Positions 28,801 through 36,959 of a stretch of DNA of 64,000 nt are shown one piece after another. Position 1 is the first letter of the stretch. The number at the start of each line of letters is the position of its first letter. The translations under genes were made by a program, and so were the position numbers. Source of the DNA: Gordionus sp. m RMFG-2023 (Eukaryota > Nematomorpha > Gordioida > Chordodea > Parachordodidae); NCBI RefSeq assembly GCF_954871325.1, contig NC_088778.1, forward strand, positions 19,949,120 through 20,013,119, in the 5' to 3' direction. Under the pieces are notes generated by a model. It did no database searches, was not told the origin of the DNA, and saw only the letters and a list, made by a program, of their open reading frames with translations.

Positions 28801-31800
28801 GAGCAGACAAAGGAAGTATATTTCACCAGGTATGTAGCTCAATGAAAATCGTCAATTGTTCGGAAGAAAAGGAGCCTAGGTTTTGACTTGAAATGACATC
28901 TATCTATTCGTAACCACTATTAAGATTTGCGAATTTAAAATTGGTTAGGTCCTCTGGTTTTAATTCGGGAAAATCCATAACATTTTAAAGGGTTGACATA
29001 GAACGGGTTGATATTGAAGATTTATTAAGATACAAGATAATAAGAGCCTTATCTAAATTTGGATCAGGTTGAGAAGCTATCTAAGTGATTAACTTATTTA
29101 TTGAAAGCCTTGAGGATATGAAAGCGGCAATTGAAAGATTAATAGGGGACCGAATCCCAAGACCATCTGGGATGGGAGTGAAGCCTGAAGGAGAGAATAT
29201 TAAGTTAATAATATCTTAAGATATTGTTTTATCTGAGCCTCATGATTGACTAAAATGTCTGTGCATGCTAAAACAAAGGAGAGCCAAAGCTATGGAATAT
29301 TTTTTAGTAATATAGAGAAAATATTTTATTGAAAATGTATAGTGAAAGGATTATTTGTATAGCAGATCATTGAAACCAAAGTAAAATTTAATGAATTGTT
29401 TAAAGAAAGAAGACTGAGTCAGAACTACTAATTGGAGAGCCTAAATGAATTATTTATTTGATCTGCATTTTAAAAGATGGATCGTGGGATTATATAAGGG
29501 ATAAAACAATTTCAAAAGACAGGTTTTAATCATTTTAGGAACATCTAGTAGTTTGTCTAAATCGCATACTAATGCACTTTTATCTAAGTGTACCAGATAT
29601 TGTAGTCGAGAATAACCTTTTCTGTTATGGTCAATGCTTTTTTGATACCTATGCAAAAGAGAAAATGTTCTAAGGGATAACCTTGTTGGATTCAATATAA
29701 TCTTGGTTATTTGTGGAATGATTTGTGCTATTAGCTATTCAATATTAACTTGATACATTCAAAGATTTTGAGAAAAAAGGAACAAAAAGGTTCATGAAGA
29801 GAATTAAAAGCATTTTTATAATCAAGTTTAAGAATGCATGTGTTTGTGAAATTAAATGAGAGACCTAAGAGGCTGCTTCATAACCGCCAATAGTCAAATT
29901 AATGGGGTTTAAAACATGTCTCAAGGGCATCAAATTCTAGAGCTTATTATTTTGGCAGGCATTCAACAAAAAAGAGAGCCTATTGCAATAAGAAGGAATC
30001 CACCATATGATTTTTTAAGGCAATTAAGAGGCAAATAAAATATGGATAACTTCGGGAAGTGTACTACCATTTAGTGTTACTTTCAGGGATAGATTGCAGG
30101 GATAAACGGTTTTAGGAGATATTGCAAATAGATAGAATGACGACTACCAGAAATCTTTATTGATCGAGTTGATATCGTTAAGAACTCCAATTTTTAATAA
30201 ATCTAATGGAGGATCAGGAATAAGACCACGAGTAGATAAGTTGCCTGCATGATGTTTAAATTTAAGTTTCTCAAAGATTTCTGCATCAGGATTGAATCAT
30301 TGAATGTTGCTATTCTTAAAGCACATAATATATTAAGACTATTTTTTTGTAACCTGTTTAGCTTTGAAAATATCTTATTGAGGAGATTTTGGGACAGCTA
30401 CTGGATATAAAAGGAAGGGAAGGAGTTTTAAATGTTTTGATGTGGCTGGAGATGTTTGATTTGTATTTTGATATGTTCAAGTAGTGAGCATAGTAAAAAT
30501 TTTGACCAAATTGATAAAGATCCAAATCATTATCGAAATTATGTAAAATCTTTGAGAGATCTTCCGCAAAAATAGACCTGGCAACTCTTGGCATACGAAA
30601 TTAAGTTGGAATAAATAGTGTTGATAGAAGTAACCCATAACTTAAGGGGTAAAGGAGTAGAAGCGAAATAAGGGTTAGTACTCAGCGTTGTTGAGATAGG
30701 TGGTGAAGGAGGTGATGGTATGAGCAGGGACGAGCTCATTTAGAGTGATAATTATTATCAAAGGATATTTTAATCATCTTTTATATAATACCAATATCAA
30801 TTTTTTATTTTTTTACCCCATCTCCCTCCCCAAACCAAGTTCAAGCTATTAAGATTAAGAGTAAATATTTTCAGTATAAGATATTTAAATAAGATTTGAT
30901 ACCCATATCAATATTTTGTGTTGAATAAAATATTATTGGCCCCCTAGACTAGCCCATTAAGGGGAAGAGGTTGACCTTCCGTTGGATTGAATAGACTTTT
31001 AGATTAGCTATCGATTGATACCTATATTGGACACATCTACCATCATAAGACCAAAAAAAGGCAACTTTAAAAATAAATAACATTAAAATAGAACTCGTGA
31101 AGGCAAAACGCTAAGCTGCTGCGATAAATGTTCAATTATCATATTTAGTCTTGAGTTTGATTCCACTGGATATTGTACACTTTATCACAGTATAACAAAA
31201 GAATGCGACAAAAAATTGTCATAAAATGTGTATGAGATATCTAGTAAATTATTATAACTTGTTTATATCATAAAAATGAATCTCAACTCAATTAATGGCA
31301 TAAATATAAAAATCTTACCTAAGCATTTACAGTTTACCTTGGCATTTCTAGTTTTAGTTTAACTAGGCCTTTGCAATATAGTTAAACCCAGGTCAAATTA
31401 GAGTAGGTGCAAATTTAATTATACAACATTAAATATAAAAATATTGAGCATCCTTTAAAAAAAAATTAAACTCAAATTTAATCCATTTTTTTAAAATAAG
31501 CTATCCTAATTATATATTTAATATAATAGAGTTTAATATTTCAACTCTTATCTTTTATATTTTTATAGGAAATCTTTTGCCATGTGATATGTCTCCTGGC
31601 GGCCATTTAAGATTTGCATAAATTTATCAAGTTATTTCATCGCCGATCCAATAAAAAAAAACCTTTTATAAACTGACAATTACTTTAAAATTTAAAGATG
31701 TCTCATTAATTATATAGTTTTCAGTTCCAGGATGAATGAAATAATGCTTAATGTAATTAGATATTTTTCAAAACTTTCATCACGTAGCCGCAGCCAATAA

Positions 31801-34800
31801 TAAATTATCAAAAATACCAGTTTATTTACAGAGAAACAATTCCTATTGTGCAATCTCATGCCTTGGATGTCTTGTATAAAAAATCCTCAATCCTGTATTA
31901 AATCTATCTCTCATATGCAAAAAAATGGGATGATCTCCTTGCTGTCCGTTAAGTTAATTCTCTTCTCCGGCCAACTAAAAGCTAATCATAATTCAATTAT
32001 ATTTAGAGCTAAGATGGGCTGCGAATAGTTTGAGGCCATACATAGCTCCACTCTAGCTCATTCTCTTAAGAAATAGCTCAGAATCTTTTTTGTCTTGTCT
32101 TTCACTTGTATCGGCAGGGATCAAACCATAGATAATAAAGGCCGTCATCTCCCTCCTTCACAAATATTTGGTGGTTGTCAATCCCGTTACAAAGCAATAA
32201 ACGAGATAATTCTAATGGCCATCAAGAAGGCGAACATATACATACCTTATACCGTAATTGGTTTTGAATAATTCTGTCCTAGCTCAAGTTTACTCCGAAA
32301 GATACTTTTACCTCAATAGAGTAATATTTATCCCTATCACCACTAATGCATTCTGGATCTTCAGCTATGAGGCCTTTTAATTTAATCAAATTCTGGGGAA
32401 AATATTACAAATGCTGGAGATTCCACCGTGAACAATTTTGATTTCAATTTCCCTAGCATCTACTCCTCCCTAACTCTTATTTTTAATGTATTTATTCCTT
32501 ATTCTTGTTATTTTTATTGATTGTTTATTCATATATAATTAAAAAAATTATACTAAGTAATATTTCAATTTTTTTAAATAAGCCCTCTCCCCATCCCATC
32601 TGAAATAAAATCCTACCACTGATATCTTTTATTTATTTTAGGTAAGATTAAGAAATTAGTGTATATATATATAACCCTAGTCCACATTAGACATTTACTT
32701 AGTAAACGGGCATTGCCTTATTAATATATTAGTCAGCTCGTGGTATTGCCAGTATATAAGTTTAAATGACTCAAAATTTAATGACCAATTGTTTGAAATT
32801 TACTTAAAACATTTTTGAAAGCAAAATTCCATTTATTAAAGGATTTTGTTGAAAATTCTTTCCAGCATGTGTAGAATACTTATCTAGAATACCTATCCTA
32901 CTAGATATATCATCAAAAGCATTTCTTTGATCCAAAAAATGCTGAATATTTTAAAATTATAAATTTTTCATTCGCTTCTAACTGATTGTGTATTAGATCT
33001 TCAATACATCATAAATTGGAAATTTGAATTTAAAAATATATATATACCTTAAAAAGGTATTAAGCCCCCCCCCCTCAAGCAGTAAATCCCTAACAATTAT
33101 TTTTAGTTAATAATTATAAGAAATCTTATGAATGTAATGATCTAATTAATAAATAGTTCACCAAAGAGCTGTAAAAAATAATCTCCTGCAATTTCATATC
33201 CTCATCAAAGGAATTATAAAATCTAGAGATAATTTAATAATTATTCAAGTTTGAAGACAGCTATGAAAATAAATTTAATTTTTGATTTTTAAAATAAAGC
33301 GTTATTTCAATATATTTGACAACATTGTGTGATTAAATATTAAATGGAGTTCCCGAATCCATCACACCACACCTAATAAGCTTAAAATTAATAGCACTAG
33401 AAGAGCTTAATAAGGACATTCTACCAATAGCAATCATGATCGTATTTAACCTTCTTGTCAAGAAATTCATATCTTTCAAAATTAAGGACAACGCAACATT
33501 AATTTAGCATTCTACCAACTTGGTATTGATATCAATGAGTTGCAAAATACCCTCATCGCTAATCGTATCCATTTCCAAAACAATTCAAGCGATAAAGTCC
33601 TCGTCAAAATTGACTTTTCTAATGCTTCCAATTCCATTCGCCTATCTCTTCTTCCACAAATATACCATTAATTTCCCACCTTTCTCAATCTTTCCAATTC
33701 CTGCTATTCTTTGCCATCTCATCTCCAATTCAAAAATAATTTGTTTTCATAGGGATCCAACAAGGAGAACCTCTAAGCTCGATGCTTTTCATCATAGGTA
33801 TAAATGAAATGTCAAAAACATTTCTGCCGATCTTCCATTGCACACCTGATACATCGACTATGGAATATTCGGCGTCCCCCCCCCCACCCAAAGAGGTCGC
33901 AAAAGCACTGACCATCATTAAAACACACTCCCAAACAATTGGACTTTCACTCATCAAGCAGAATAGCGAAATATATTGTTCCATCCCATTCACTTATAAC
34001 TTTCATACAACAGAACTCTTATCCTTTACTCATTTGGAATCGATAAATCACTTCTTCACGAATGCATCATCTAGCTTACTTCATTTTATCTCAAAATTTA
34101 TAACATTCCGAAAATTCTTTACCTTCGAGCCATCTCAATTTTCAAATTTCTCAATTCATTAAAATCATTTGAAACTTCCATCAAATTTCTTGATGAAAAG
34201 ATTCTTAATCTCCGCGTTAATCATAATTCATGGTTACAAGTATCACTTCCATGCAAGATCGTGGGTATCAGCTAACATTCACTCCCTCTCTTTCTAACAG
34301 TGGATTCATCACTTCCCGTCTCTCATCTGATCCATACATTTTCTCTCTTTTCCCCTTGTCAGCGGAAGTCCAGACCATTTGGGACAATTCCCTAGTTTCA
34401 AACACTCTACGACCCTACTCGTGTTCACAGAAATACTGGGATATTACACTCAACGAAGGCCTCGTCGCTTATCAAAAATCGAGCCTTCACGATAATGATC
34501 TCAGTTTTTCACTAACTGAACCAAAGATGTGGTTACGAGTTTCTGGCATACCCTCCAAAAACCTCGATTTGCTGCTTTCCGCTGATGAGCAGCTAAGGTT
34601 TGCTATTGGATTACGGTTCAATTGCCAAATTGTTCTACCGTACCAATGTAAATATTGCTAAATCATCGTTAATAGTAAGGGTAGACATTGCCTTCATTGC
34701 AGCTTTTGTCGAGGTCATTTCCCATGGCACTCCAAATGTAATGACATCATTTTGCATGCACTTAAATCCACAGGCATTCCATCTAGACTTGAGCCAACCG

Positions 34801-36125
34801 GCATATTTAGAATCGATGGAAAAAAATATGGAATACCTCTAATTCTGTTAAAGGGTCAGCTTCTGTTTTGGGACTCCACCTGCATTGTAAAATGAACCAT
34901 CCAACTATAACATCGATGCTGCAGCCTTGCAGAAATTCGGAAAATCATCAAATACCGATCCTTCTTACTCTTTTATCTCATTGCTTGCTCCATTTTTGCC
35001 AAATTTCGGCAGCACACTTCAATGCTTTTTTAAAGAATTGATGAGAAGGATTCGCGAAAAGACTGATCACCTTAAGGAACCCCATTTATTATGACGAAGA
35101 CTTGCTACCGTATTATTCATTCTAACTATCTAAGTCTTATCTCTTCCATCGAATAATCTTCCATGCCTCCTTAAACTTTCTTTATTTCCTTCTCTTTCCT
35201 TCTCTTTCCTTCTCTTTCCTAGTTTCTCTTTATTATTTCCTTTTTTAGACATCTTTTTTAAAAATTCTTTATTCTTTTCCCTAAATTCTATTTTTGTATT
35301 TGTCGCTTTTATTAATTTTGTCAGAAAAAAATTATTATACGCCACTATCTTTTCATAAAATATTATGTTCGCTATATTTACTTAATAAAGTAACAAATAA
35401 ATAGAAGAAAAAAATTGTTATGACTATAAATTTATTCTCAAAATATTAGATCCAAATTCTTTCATTCTAAAAACCTTGTAAAATTACAAGGTAATAAAAA
35501 TATAGTATATATTATACCAATTCTCCCCTACATGTACTTAAAGCTGCCAACGATGTTGAGGATGTATCTTCATAAGTGTCTGATATTTTTTCATTCAATT
35601 TATTTAATGAATTTACTGTGTTATTTTTAAATATGAATCCCCTATAATAACAACTTGGAACTCTGATAGGTAAATTTTTTACATGAGTACCATTACGAAT
35701 GGTGTATATGAAATTGGGCCCAAGTAATTTATCATTTCTTTTGAGATTAATATTAAAACTTTCATTAAATATTTTAATATGAACATTGCGACTCTTTGGA
35801 TGATTTTGATAGCGTATATGTTTTTCTTGTTGTTTGAGTAATTTTAAATGATTTTCATTGCGAAAGCCCAGAGGTTTACTCCTCCTCAAAGATGAATATG
35901 AATGTAAATTATGATTAAGATCGGTTTGGTATATACTGCCCTCTTCGTAATTATTTATGTCATATTTCATAATCCTATTAGGTTTAGTCGTTTTTAAAGG
36001 ATTTATGGACTTAGATAATTTTATGGTTATATCGTTGAGAGTTGAACGTTTTGATCTGTGTAGTGAATCTTCTTCATAGGTAAGAAACTTAGGAACAGTT
36101 AATCCTATAGTTAGCGGAGAAGATT
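4672..36125 (-). CDS. ADAMTS-like secreted zinc metalloprotease, 14 exons found
   Basis: ADAMTS proteins are secreted proteases that cut extracellular-matrix proteins. Exons in order (minus, high to low): 36125-35518, 26657-26336, 26190-25952, 25911-25828, 25783-25659, 25616-25555, 25505-25400, 16408-16274, 16219-16066, 16017-15919, 6949-6789, 6747-6669, 6625-6517, 4832-4672. Every junction keeps the frame, giving about 814 codons. Order of parts: propeptide with a Cys switch-type STC region, RNKR cleavage site, catalytic domain with HEMGHNFGMVHD and Met-turn IMSP, disintegrin-like (LPGQ...DQQC, LWCTQ, DGTYCG, KWCSGGTC), one TSP1 repeat (GGWTEW...NGGDDC) and the start of the cysteine-rich domain. 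A signal-peptide exon (above 36125) and the spacer with any further TSP1 repeats (below 4672) were not found. The zinc site is intact and no exon is visibly broken, so it is likely functional. The exact ADAMTS subtype cannot be told. Confidence 0.9.
5495..5770. other. Unassigned island of more balanced base composition in ADAMTS intron 13
   Basis: This stretch stands out by its higher G+C (for example GCCCCTTGCGCGCACATG near 5568). Short open segments exist on both strands, but no known domain was recognised. It is probably part of an old mobile element. Confidence 0.3.
5990..6450 (+). mobile_element. Non-LTR retrotransposon family A, fragment 1 (intron 13)
   Basis: At about 6395-6450 it reads SDIQLRATIRLRLGYDIV, which matches the DEQLR-x-AIGLRL block ahead of the Cys/His cluster in the better copies at 34.6 and 55.3 kb. 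The piece before it (SFYWSLAQIP) fits the region after the reverse transcriptase. It is truncated and decayed, and antisense to the ADAMTS gene. Confidence 0.6.
6517..6949 (-). CDS. ADAMTS-like exons 11-13: TSP1 repeat and start of cysteine-rich domain
   Basis: Exon 11 (6949-6789) starts WCSGGTCQSW and continues INGGWTEWNADSGCTYNC and RKCENP, the end of the disintegrin-like domain and the central thrombospondin type 1 repeat. Exon 12 (6747-6669) completes the repeat with ALNGGDDCFGE and YELC. Exon 13 (6625-6517) starts RCEKVTV. Introns are 41 and 43 bp. Confidence 0.9.
7490..7760 (+). other. Unassigned open stretch, likely element remnant
   Basis: About 45 codons read basic and charged (KTVDRLKKFKRQHLTK, then KFYDAAQNRIRRIP) before a stop, with further similar residues after it (YERAIQKSKSAIYQQRRGE). 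I do not recognise the family. It lies in ADAMTS intron 10 on the opposite strand. Confidence 0.3.
8675..10807 (+). mobile_element. Inner hAT transposon, near-complete, 6-bp target duplication
   Basis: The ends are CAGGATTGGGCA (8675) and TGCCCAACCCTG (10807), an inverted repeat with one mismatch. TCTAGG flanks it on both sides (8669-8674 and 10808-10813). If one base pair more on each side is counted, 7 of 8 match. Just inside both ends lie many copies of TATCTTGTATC-like repeats (8700-8850 and 10630-10790). It sits in the middle of the outer hAT transposase and is therefore younger. Confidence 0.9.
9036..10442 (+). pseudogene. hAT transposase of the inner element
   Basis: Exon-like parts are 9036-9348 (acidic start MEEENRIICLSSSSDD, then IATVTDNGSNFKKAFKEFG, the catalytic TDxGSN block) and about 9429-10442. 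The second part has IRCLCHTISLIATTD, CCTRWNSLYDSL, AFLAIISHPYFKNRW and the C-terminal SSAPVERLFSFANMVN dimerisation motif. An intron of about 80 bp probably separates them (9349-9428). One in-frame TAA at 9876-9878 splits the second part. The BED zinc finger and first part of the RNase-H-like fold are missing between residues 20 and 40, so this is an internally shortened copy. Confidence 0.85.
11308..12763 (+). mobile_element. RTE-like LINE, 5'-truncated, inside the outer hAT
   Basis: A reverse transcriptase in three overlapping frames: 11347-11880 (KARGPDDIPIE, NYRGIKLMSH, QFGFMPGRSTTDAI, FLDLEKAFDR), 11850-11978 (EGVHQGSALSPLLF) and 11975-12595 (MIFADDIVILAES, then LRWYGHTMRR). A C-terminal tail GKRKRGRPKLQWGHKV ends at about 12747 and is followed by an A-run (12753-12763). 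There are two frameshifts (about 11830-11850, with a small deletion, and about 11970) and a stop after 12592. The N-terminal endonuclease is absent. TTAA is found on both sides (11304-11307, 12765-12768), compatible with a short target duplication. Confidence 0.88.
13790..14060 (+). other. Decayed zinc-finger-like coding fragment, possibly FLYWCH type
   Basis: The frames give RLRECGETYI, then VQNDHFNKCTIQCHKK, then KGSFYCKFIV and TPCKRRVKD. The C...H-x-H arrangement faintly recalls FLYWCH/WRKY-like fingers found in animal Mutator-type elements. There are stops and a frameshift. I am not sure of the family. Confidence 0.25.
14061..15800. other. A+T-rich intronic DNA, nothing recognised
   Basis: This is part of ADAMTS intron 10. 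No open frame, repeat unit or terminus was supported in this stretch. Confidence 0.5.
15919..16408 (-). CDS. ADAMTS-like exons 8-10: end of catalytic domain and disintegrin-like domain
   Basis: Exon 8 (16408-16274) opens FGMVHDG, completing the HExxHxxGxxHD zinc site, then gives GFIMSPHTG (Met-turn) and KWSECSR. Exon 9 (16219-16066) holds TCLYE, VLPGQRISADQQC. Exon 10 (16017-15919) holds CYYLWCTQ and DGTYCGWNK. Introns are 54 and 48 bp. The donors of exons 9 and 10 are GTTACA and GTTATT, unusual but in phase. Confidence 0.92.
17250..17480 (+). mobile_element. Merlin-type DNA transposon fragment
   Basis: It reads ENGYDDYSVNHSYN and, one frame over, THTRRIEHLWWDLKASI. This VNHS-x-F/N ... THTxxIExLW order is the end of the IS1016/ISXO2-like DDE transposase domain used by Merlin elements. 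One frameshift lies near 17345. Only this tail is left. Upstream (16.5-17.2 kb) nothing could be assigned. Confidence 0.6.
17806..20790 (+). mobile_element. hAT transposon with BED finger, decayed
   Basis: The left end region (17806-17940) has dense GTAACG/AACGGCGTTA repeats (TACCGGTAACGCGTTAAT). Coding remains follow in order: SSDEDDLTCPSPNMKQF at about 18195, a BED-like finger at 19090-19250 (the frames give GYGHLNPSTQHH), FLVNNINNKTNLNHLI at about 19280, an IPPRWNSTYQMLEMTILLK stretch at about 19955, the open segment 20140-20394 (SIFEHVE, RASLAALSKLDKYFN, TRIDPQFKIL) and KLNQNRYPILSKIARDYLA near 20585-20640. The usual SSxxSERLFS ending is missing, so the 3' part is deleted. The right end is estimated only. 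Confidence 0.7.
21060..21970 (+). mobile_element. Non-LTR retrotransposon family A, fragment 2 (intron 7)
   Basis: It holds NLGLLLSGEELRVTIRCRLGYD (first 20 residues at about 21240-21305), then the segment 21314-21631 with KGCRKDSDPIGKHGLSC, FSRHRTINSIIL and SLSDGKRPDWLT. This is the clearest Cys/His cluster (CxxC...HGLSC) plus the RPD start of the nuclease-like block in the window. A later piece (KKVSQINGDHGSALNVTI, ~21735-21790) matches the family's C-terminus. Frameshifts are present. Antisense to the ADAMTS gene. Confidence 0.75.
22396..22651. repeat. hAT MITE, 256 bp, perfect 8-bp target duplication
   Basis: Ends are CAGAGACC (22396) and GGTCTCTG (22651), inverted. GTAAATAT flanks it exactly on both sides (22388-22395, 22652-22659). 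Inside lie GC-rich blocks (CCGGCCC, GCCCAGCC, CCGGGCTG). There is no coding capacity. Confidence 0.88.
22660..23870. other. A+T-rich intronic DNA, nothing recognised
   Basis: Part of ADAMTS intron 7. No supported coding region or repeat boundary. Confidence 0.5.
23880..24720 (+). mobile_element. Non-LTR retrotransposon family A, fragment 3 (intron 7)
   Basis: At 24120-24250 the frame reads FLTSLNQGSGFEYRYAIPSK and NFELELSNQEFSFAVI, matching LNQGSGYW..IPSxNLDLLLSADELRFAI in the copy at 55.2 kb. The C-terminal part TFGSQELSLIKKLGRTI ... EGIYLSQRINSNYK reads at about 24560-24680. The zinc cluster between them is largely replaced by unrelated A+T-rich sequence (about 24350-24540). Antisense to the ADAMTS gene. 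Confidence 0.65.
24730..25390. other. A+T-rich intronic DNA with a C12-like run
   Basis: No gene. A long C run lies near 25220-25235. The stretch adjoins the donor of exon 7 of the ADAMTS gene. Confidence 0.5.
25400..26190 (-). CDS. ADAMTS-like exons 3-7: cleavage site and most of the catalytic domain
   Basis: Five exons (26190-25952, 25911-25828, 25783-25659, 25616-25555, 25505-25400) are separated by introns of 40, 44, 42 and 49 bp. Exon 3 has RNKR, a proprotein-convertase site, then DATVEIGLFYDEDLY. Exon 4 reads VGLLLIHPSLGKI and LVRLEIFE. Exon 5 ends NWDNAILLTG. Exon 7 reads GLAGIGTMC and then SAYSIAHEMGH, with the final codon (AA|T) split by the next, 9-kb intron. All phases agree. Confidence 0.92.
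26336..26657 (-). CDS. ADAMTS-like exon 2: rest of propeptide
   Basis: It starts after GGAAAG with RGYIRSDDGSHYYIHPV, which continues the STCRGEL of exon 1 exactly as in known ADAMTS propeptides (C-G-L-x-G-x-I...). The rest is basic and low in complexity. The open frame ends in a stop near 26310, so I place the donor at GTGATAA (26335-26329), phase 1, which fits exon 3. This donor is the least certain of the gene. Confidence 0.75.
26860..27440 (+). mobile_element. Non-LTR retrotransposon family A, fragment 4 (intron 1)
   Basis: It reads ISDEQLRVVIGLRLRC at about 27048-27095, then NCNDCKTLVTSKGRH, the zinc cluster start. Its tail (27330-27425, ending in CTCAAATATAACTATGGCTTC) is closely matched by sequence on the far side of the foldback element at 42364-42440. 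This shows the two copies share a 3' region. Antisense to the ADAMTS gene. Confidence 0.7.
27450..28490. other. A+T-rich intronic DNA, nothing recognised
   Basis: Part of ADAMTS intron 1. A 71-codon open stretch at 28279-28494 has no recognisable domain and is not called. Confidence 0.45.
28500..30745 (-). mobile_element. Non-LTR retrotransposon family A, long copy 5 (intron 1, sense)
   Basis: On the minus strand, from high to low: PRVARSIFAEDLSKILHNF at about 30590 (N-terminal part), STRGLIPDPPLDLLKIGVL at about 30230, GLGIRSPINLSIAAFISS at about 29130 and ITLMPWE..LPFAWEW at about 28610 (nuclease-like block). This spans most of the protein but the frame is broken many times. It is the only intronic copy in the same direction as the ADAMTS gene. 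Confidence 0.65.
31090..31200 (+). repeat. Possible tRNA-derived repeat, weak
   Basis: AACGCTAAGCTGCTGCG (box A-like) is followed about 40 bp later by GAGTTTGATTCCACT, which resembles an RNA polymerase III B box. It does not fold into a convincing tRNA. Very tentative. Confidence 0.2.
31790..32520 (+). mobile_element. Non-LTR retrotransposon family A, fragment 6 (intron 1)
   Basis: Near 32005-32060 it reads RAKMGCE followed one frame over by FEAIHSSTLAHSL. Near 32125-32235 it reads TIDNKGRH, SRYKAINEIILMAIKKANI, matching VDSKGRH ... RHTKCNDIILRALKS in the 55.4 kb copy. Broken and truncated at its 5' side. Antisense to the ADAMTS gene. Confidence 0.6.
32530..33470. other. A+T-rich intronic DNA, nothing recognised
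   Basis: No supported gene. A C9 run lies near 33066. Confidence 0.5.
33480..35417 (+). mobile_element. Non-LTR retrotransposon family A, longest plus-strand copy 7 (intron 1)
   Basis: It covers the reverse transcriptase and everything after it. QLGIDINELQNTLIANRIHF, then VKIDFSNASNSI (motif A, about 33604-33640), then GIQQGEPLSSMLF (motif B, about 33750-33790) are seen. Later come a NHNSWLQVSLPCK block (34205-34260), the DEQLRFAIGLRFNCQIVLPYQC start of the zinc cluster (DEQLRFAIGLRF at about 34583), and the C-terminal part to about 35100. The tail ends in AATAAAGTAAC and an A-rich run near 35380-35417, as in the 55.9 kb copy. Several frameshifts. A TTCTCTTTCC tandem repeat sits at 35186-35220. 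It ends only about 100 bp from the exon 1 donor of the ADAMTS gene, which runs the other way. Confidence 0.8.
35518..36125 (-). CDS. ADAMTS-like exon 1 found: propeptide
   Basis: An open stretch of about 202 codons. Its last third reads KIFNESFNINLKRN, then PSCYYRGFIF, then ALSTCRGEL, the typical end of the M12B propeptide family. The start at 36125 is an acceptor (a TATATATAG tract precedes it) rather than the upstream ATG, because nothing like a signal peptide lies in front. The donor is TTG|GTATAAT, phase 0. Confidence 0.85.
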
Positions 36126-36149
36126 CTATATATATATATATATACATTC

Positions 36150-36955
36150 AAATTATATTATGGGCGTTAGGAATAATTTTTAAATAATAGATGGGTGGGT
36201 TGGCTATTTTTTAAAGAAGGAGCGGGCGGGTTAAAAGAATTTCCCATTTTTCCTTATAAATAATGTATATATATTTATAAACAAAAATTTTAAATCAATA
36301 AAGTTTTCTTAGAAATTAAATCCTTAAAAAAAAATTAAAATTTTGTGATTTTGAAGGGTTGCAAATGCATGAAATATAATGAATATATGTATTTTTTTAT
36401 TTTATTTTAGGGGTAAATTTATTTTATTGTTAAAATTAAGATTTTTTATGAAAAATAAAAAAAAACATTTAAGGTAAAAAACGTTTTACAACCTTATATT
36501 TAAAAAAGGAATTTACTAATAAAAAGATTTTATGTATTAAAAATTTAAATTTTTTATTACAATTTTTTTATCATCAAATTTGATAAACATCTATTTTATT
36601 GTTAAAACTTAAGCGTGTTTTCGACTTTAAATTTAAAATTTGTGAAAATTTGTTTTTTAAATAAAGTATTTATCTGAGAAAAAAAAGAAGTTATTTATTA
36701 ATATTTATAAATATTTTATTTTGATCACAAAATTGAATATTTTATTTTTAAGATCTAAATAATTTTTTAAAATATTTGCGACATTTCATCATAGAAATAT
36801 TGAATTTGGAAATAAAATCTTAAATAAAAAAAAAATTAAATGATAATAATAAATGTTAACTAAGAGGGAATTGTAATTCTCTTTTATGATTTCGAATTGA
36901 ATATTTTGTTTGAGTAAAAGGGACTTGTTTTTAACCCCCGATTAAAATTTTTTTA
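36150..36955. other. A+T-rich stretch upstream of ADAMTS exon 1
   Basis: No coding sequence. The missing first exon with the signal peptide should lie upstream of 36125, but no short ATG-hydrophobic open stretch with a donor was convincing here. Confidence 0.45.
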
Positions 36956-36959
36956 CCTA

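Noticed and set aside
33730-33993. 87-codon minus-strand frame over the LINE at 33.5-35.4 kb
   Set aside because: The plus strand carries clear reverse-transcriptase motifs at the same place, so the minus frame is a shadow.
35130-35345. Lys/Glu-rich 71-codon minus-strand frame
   Set aside because: It is produced by the TTCTCTTTCC tandem repeat in the LINE tail.
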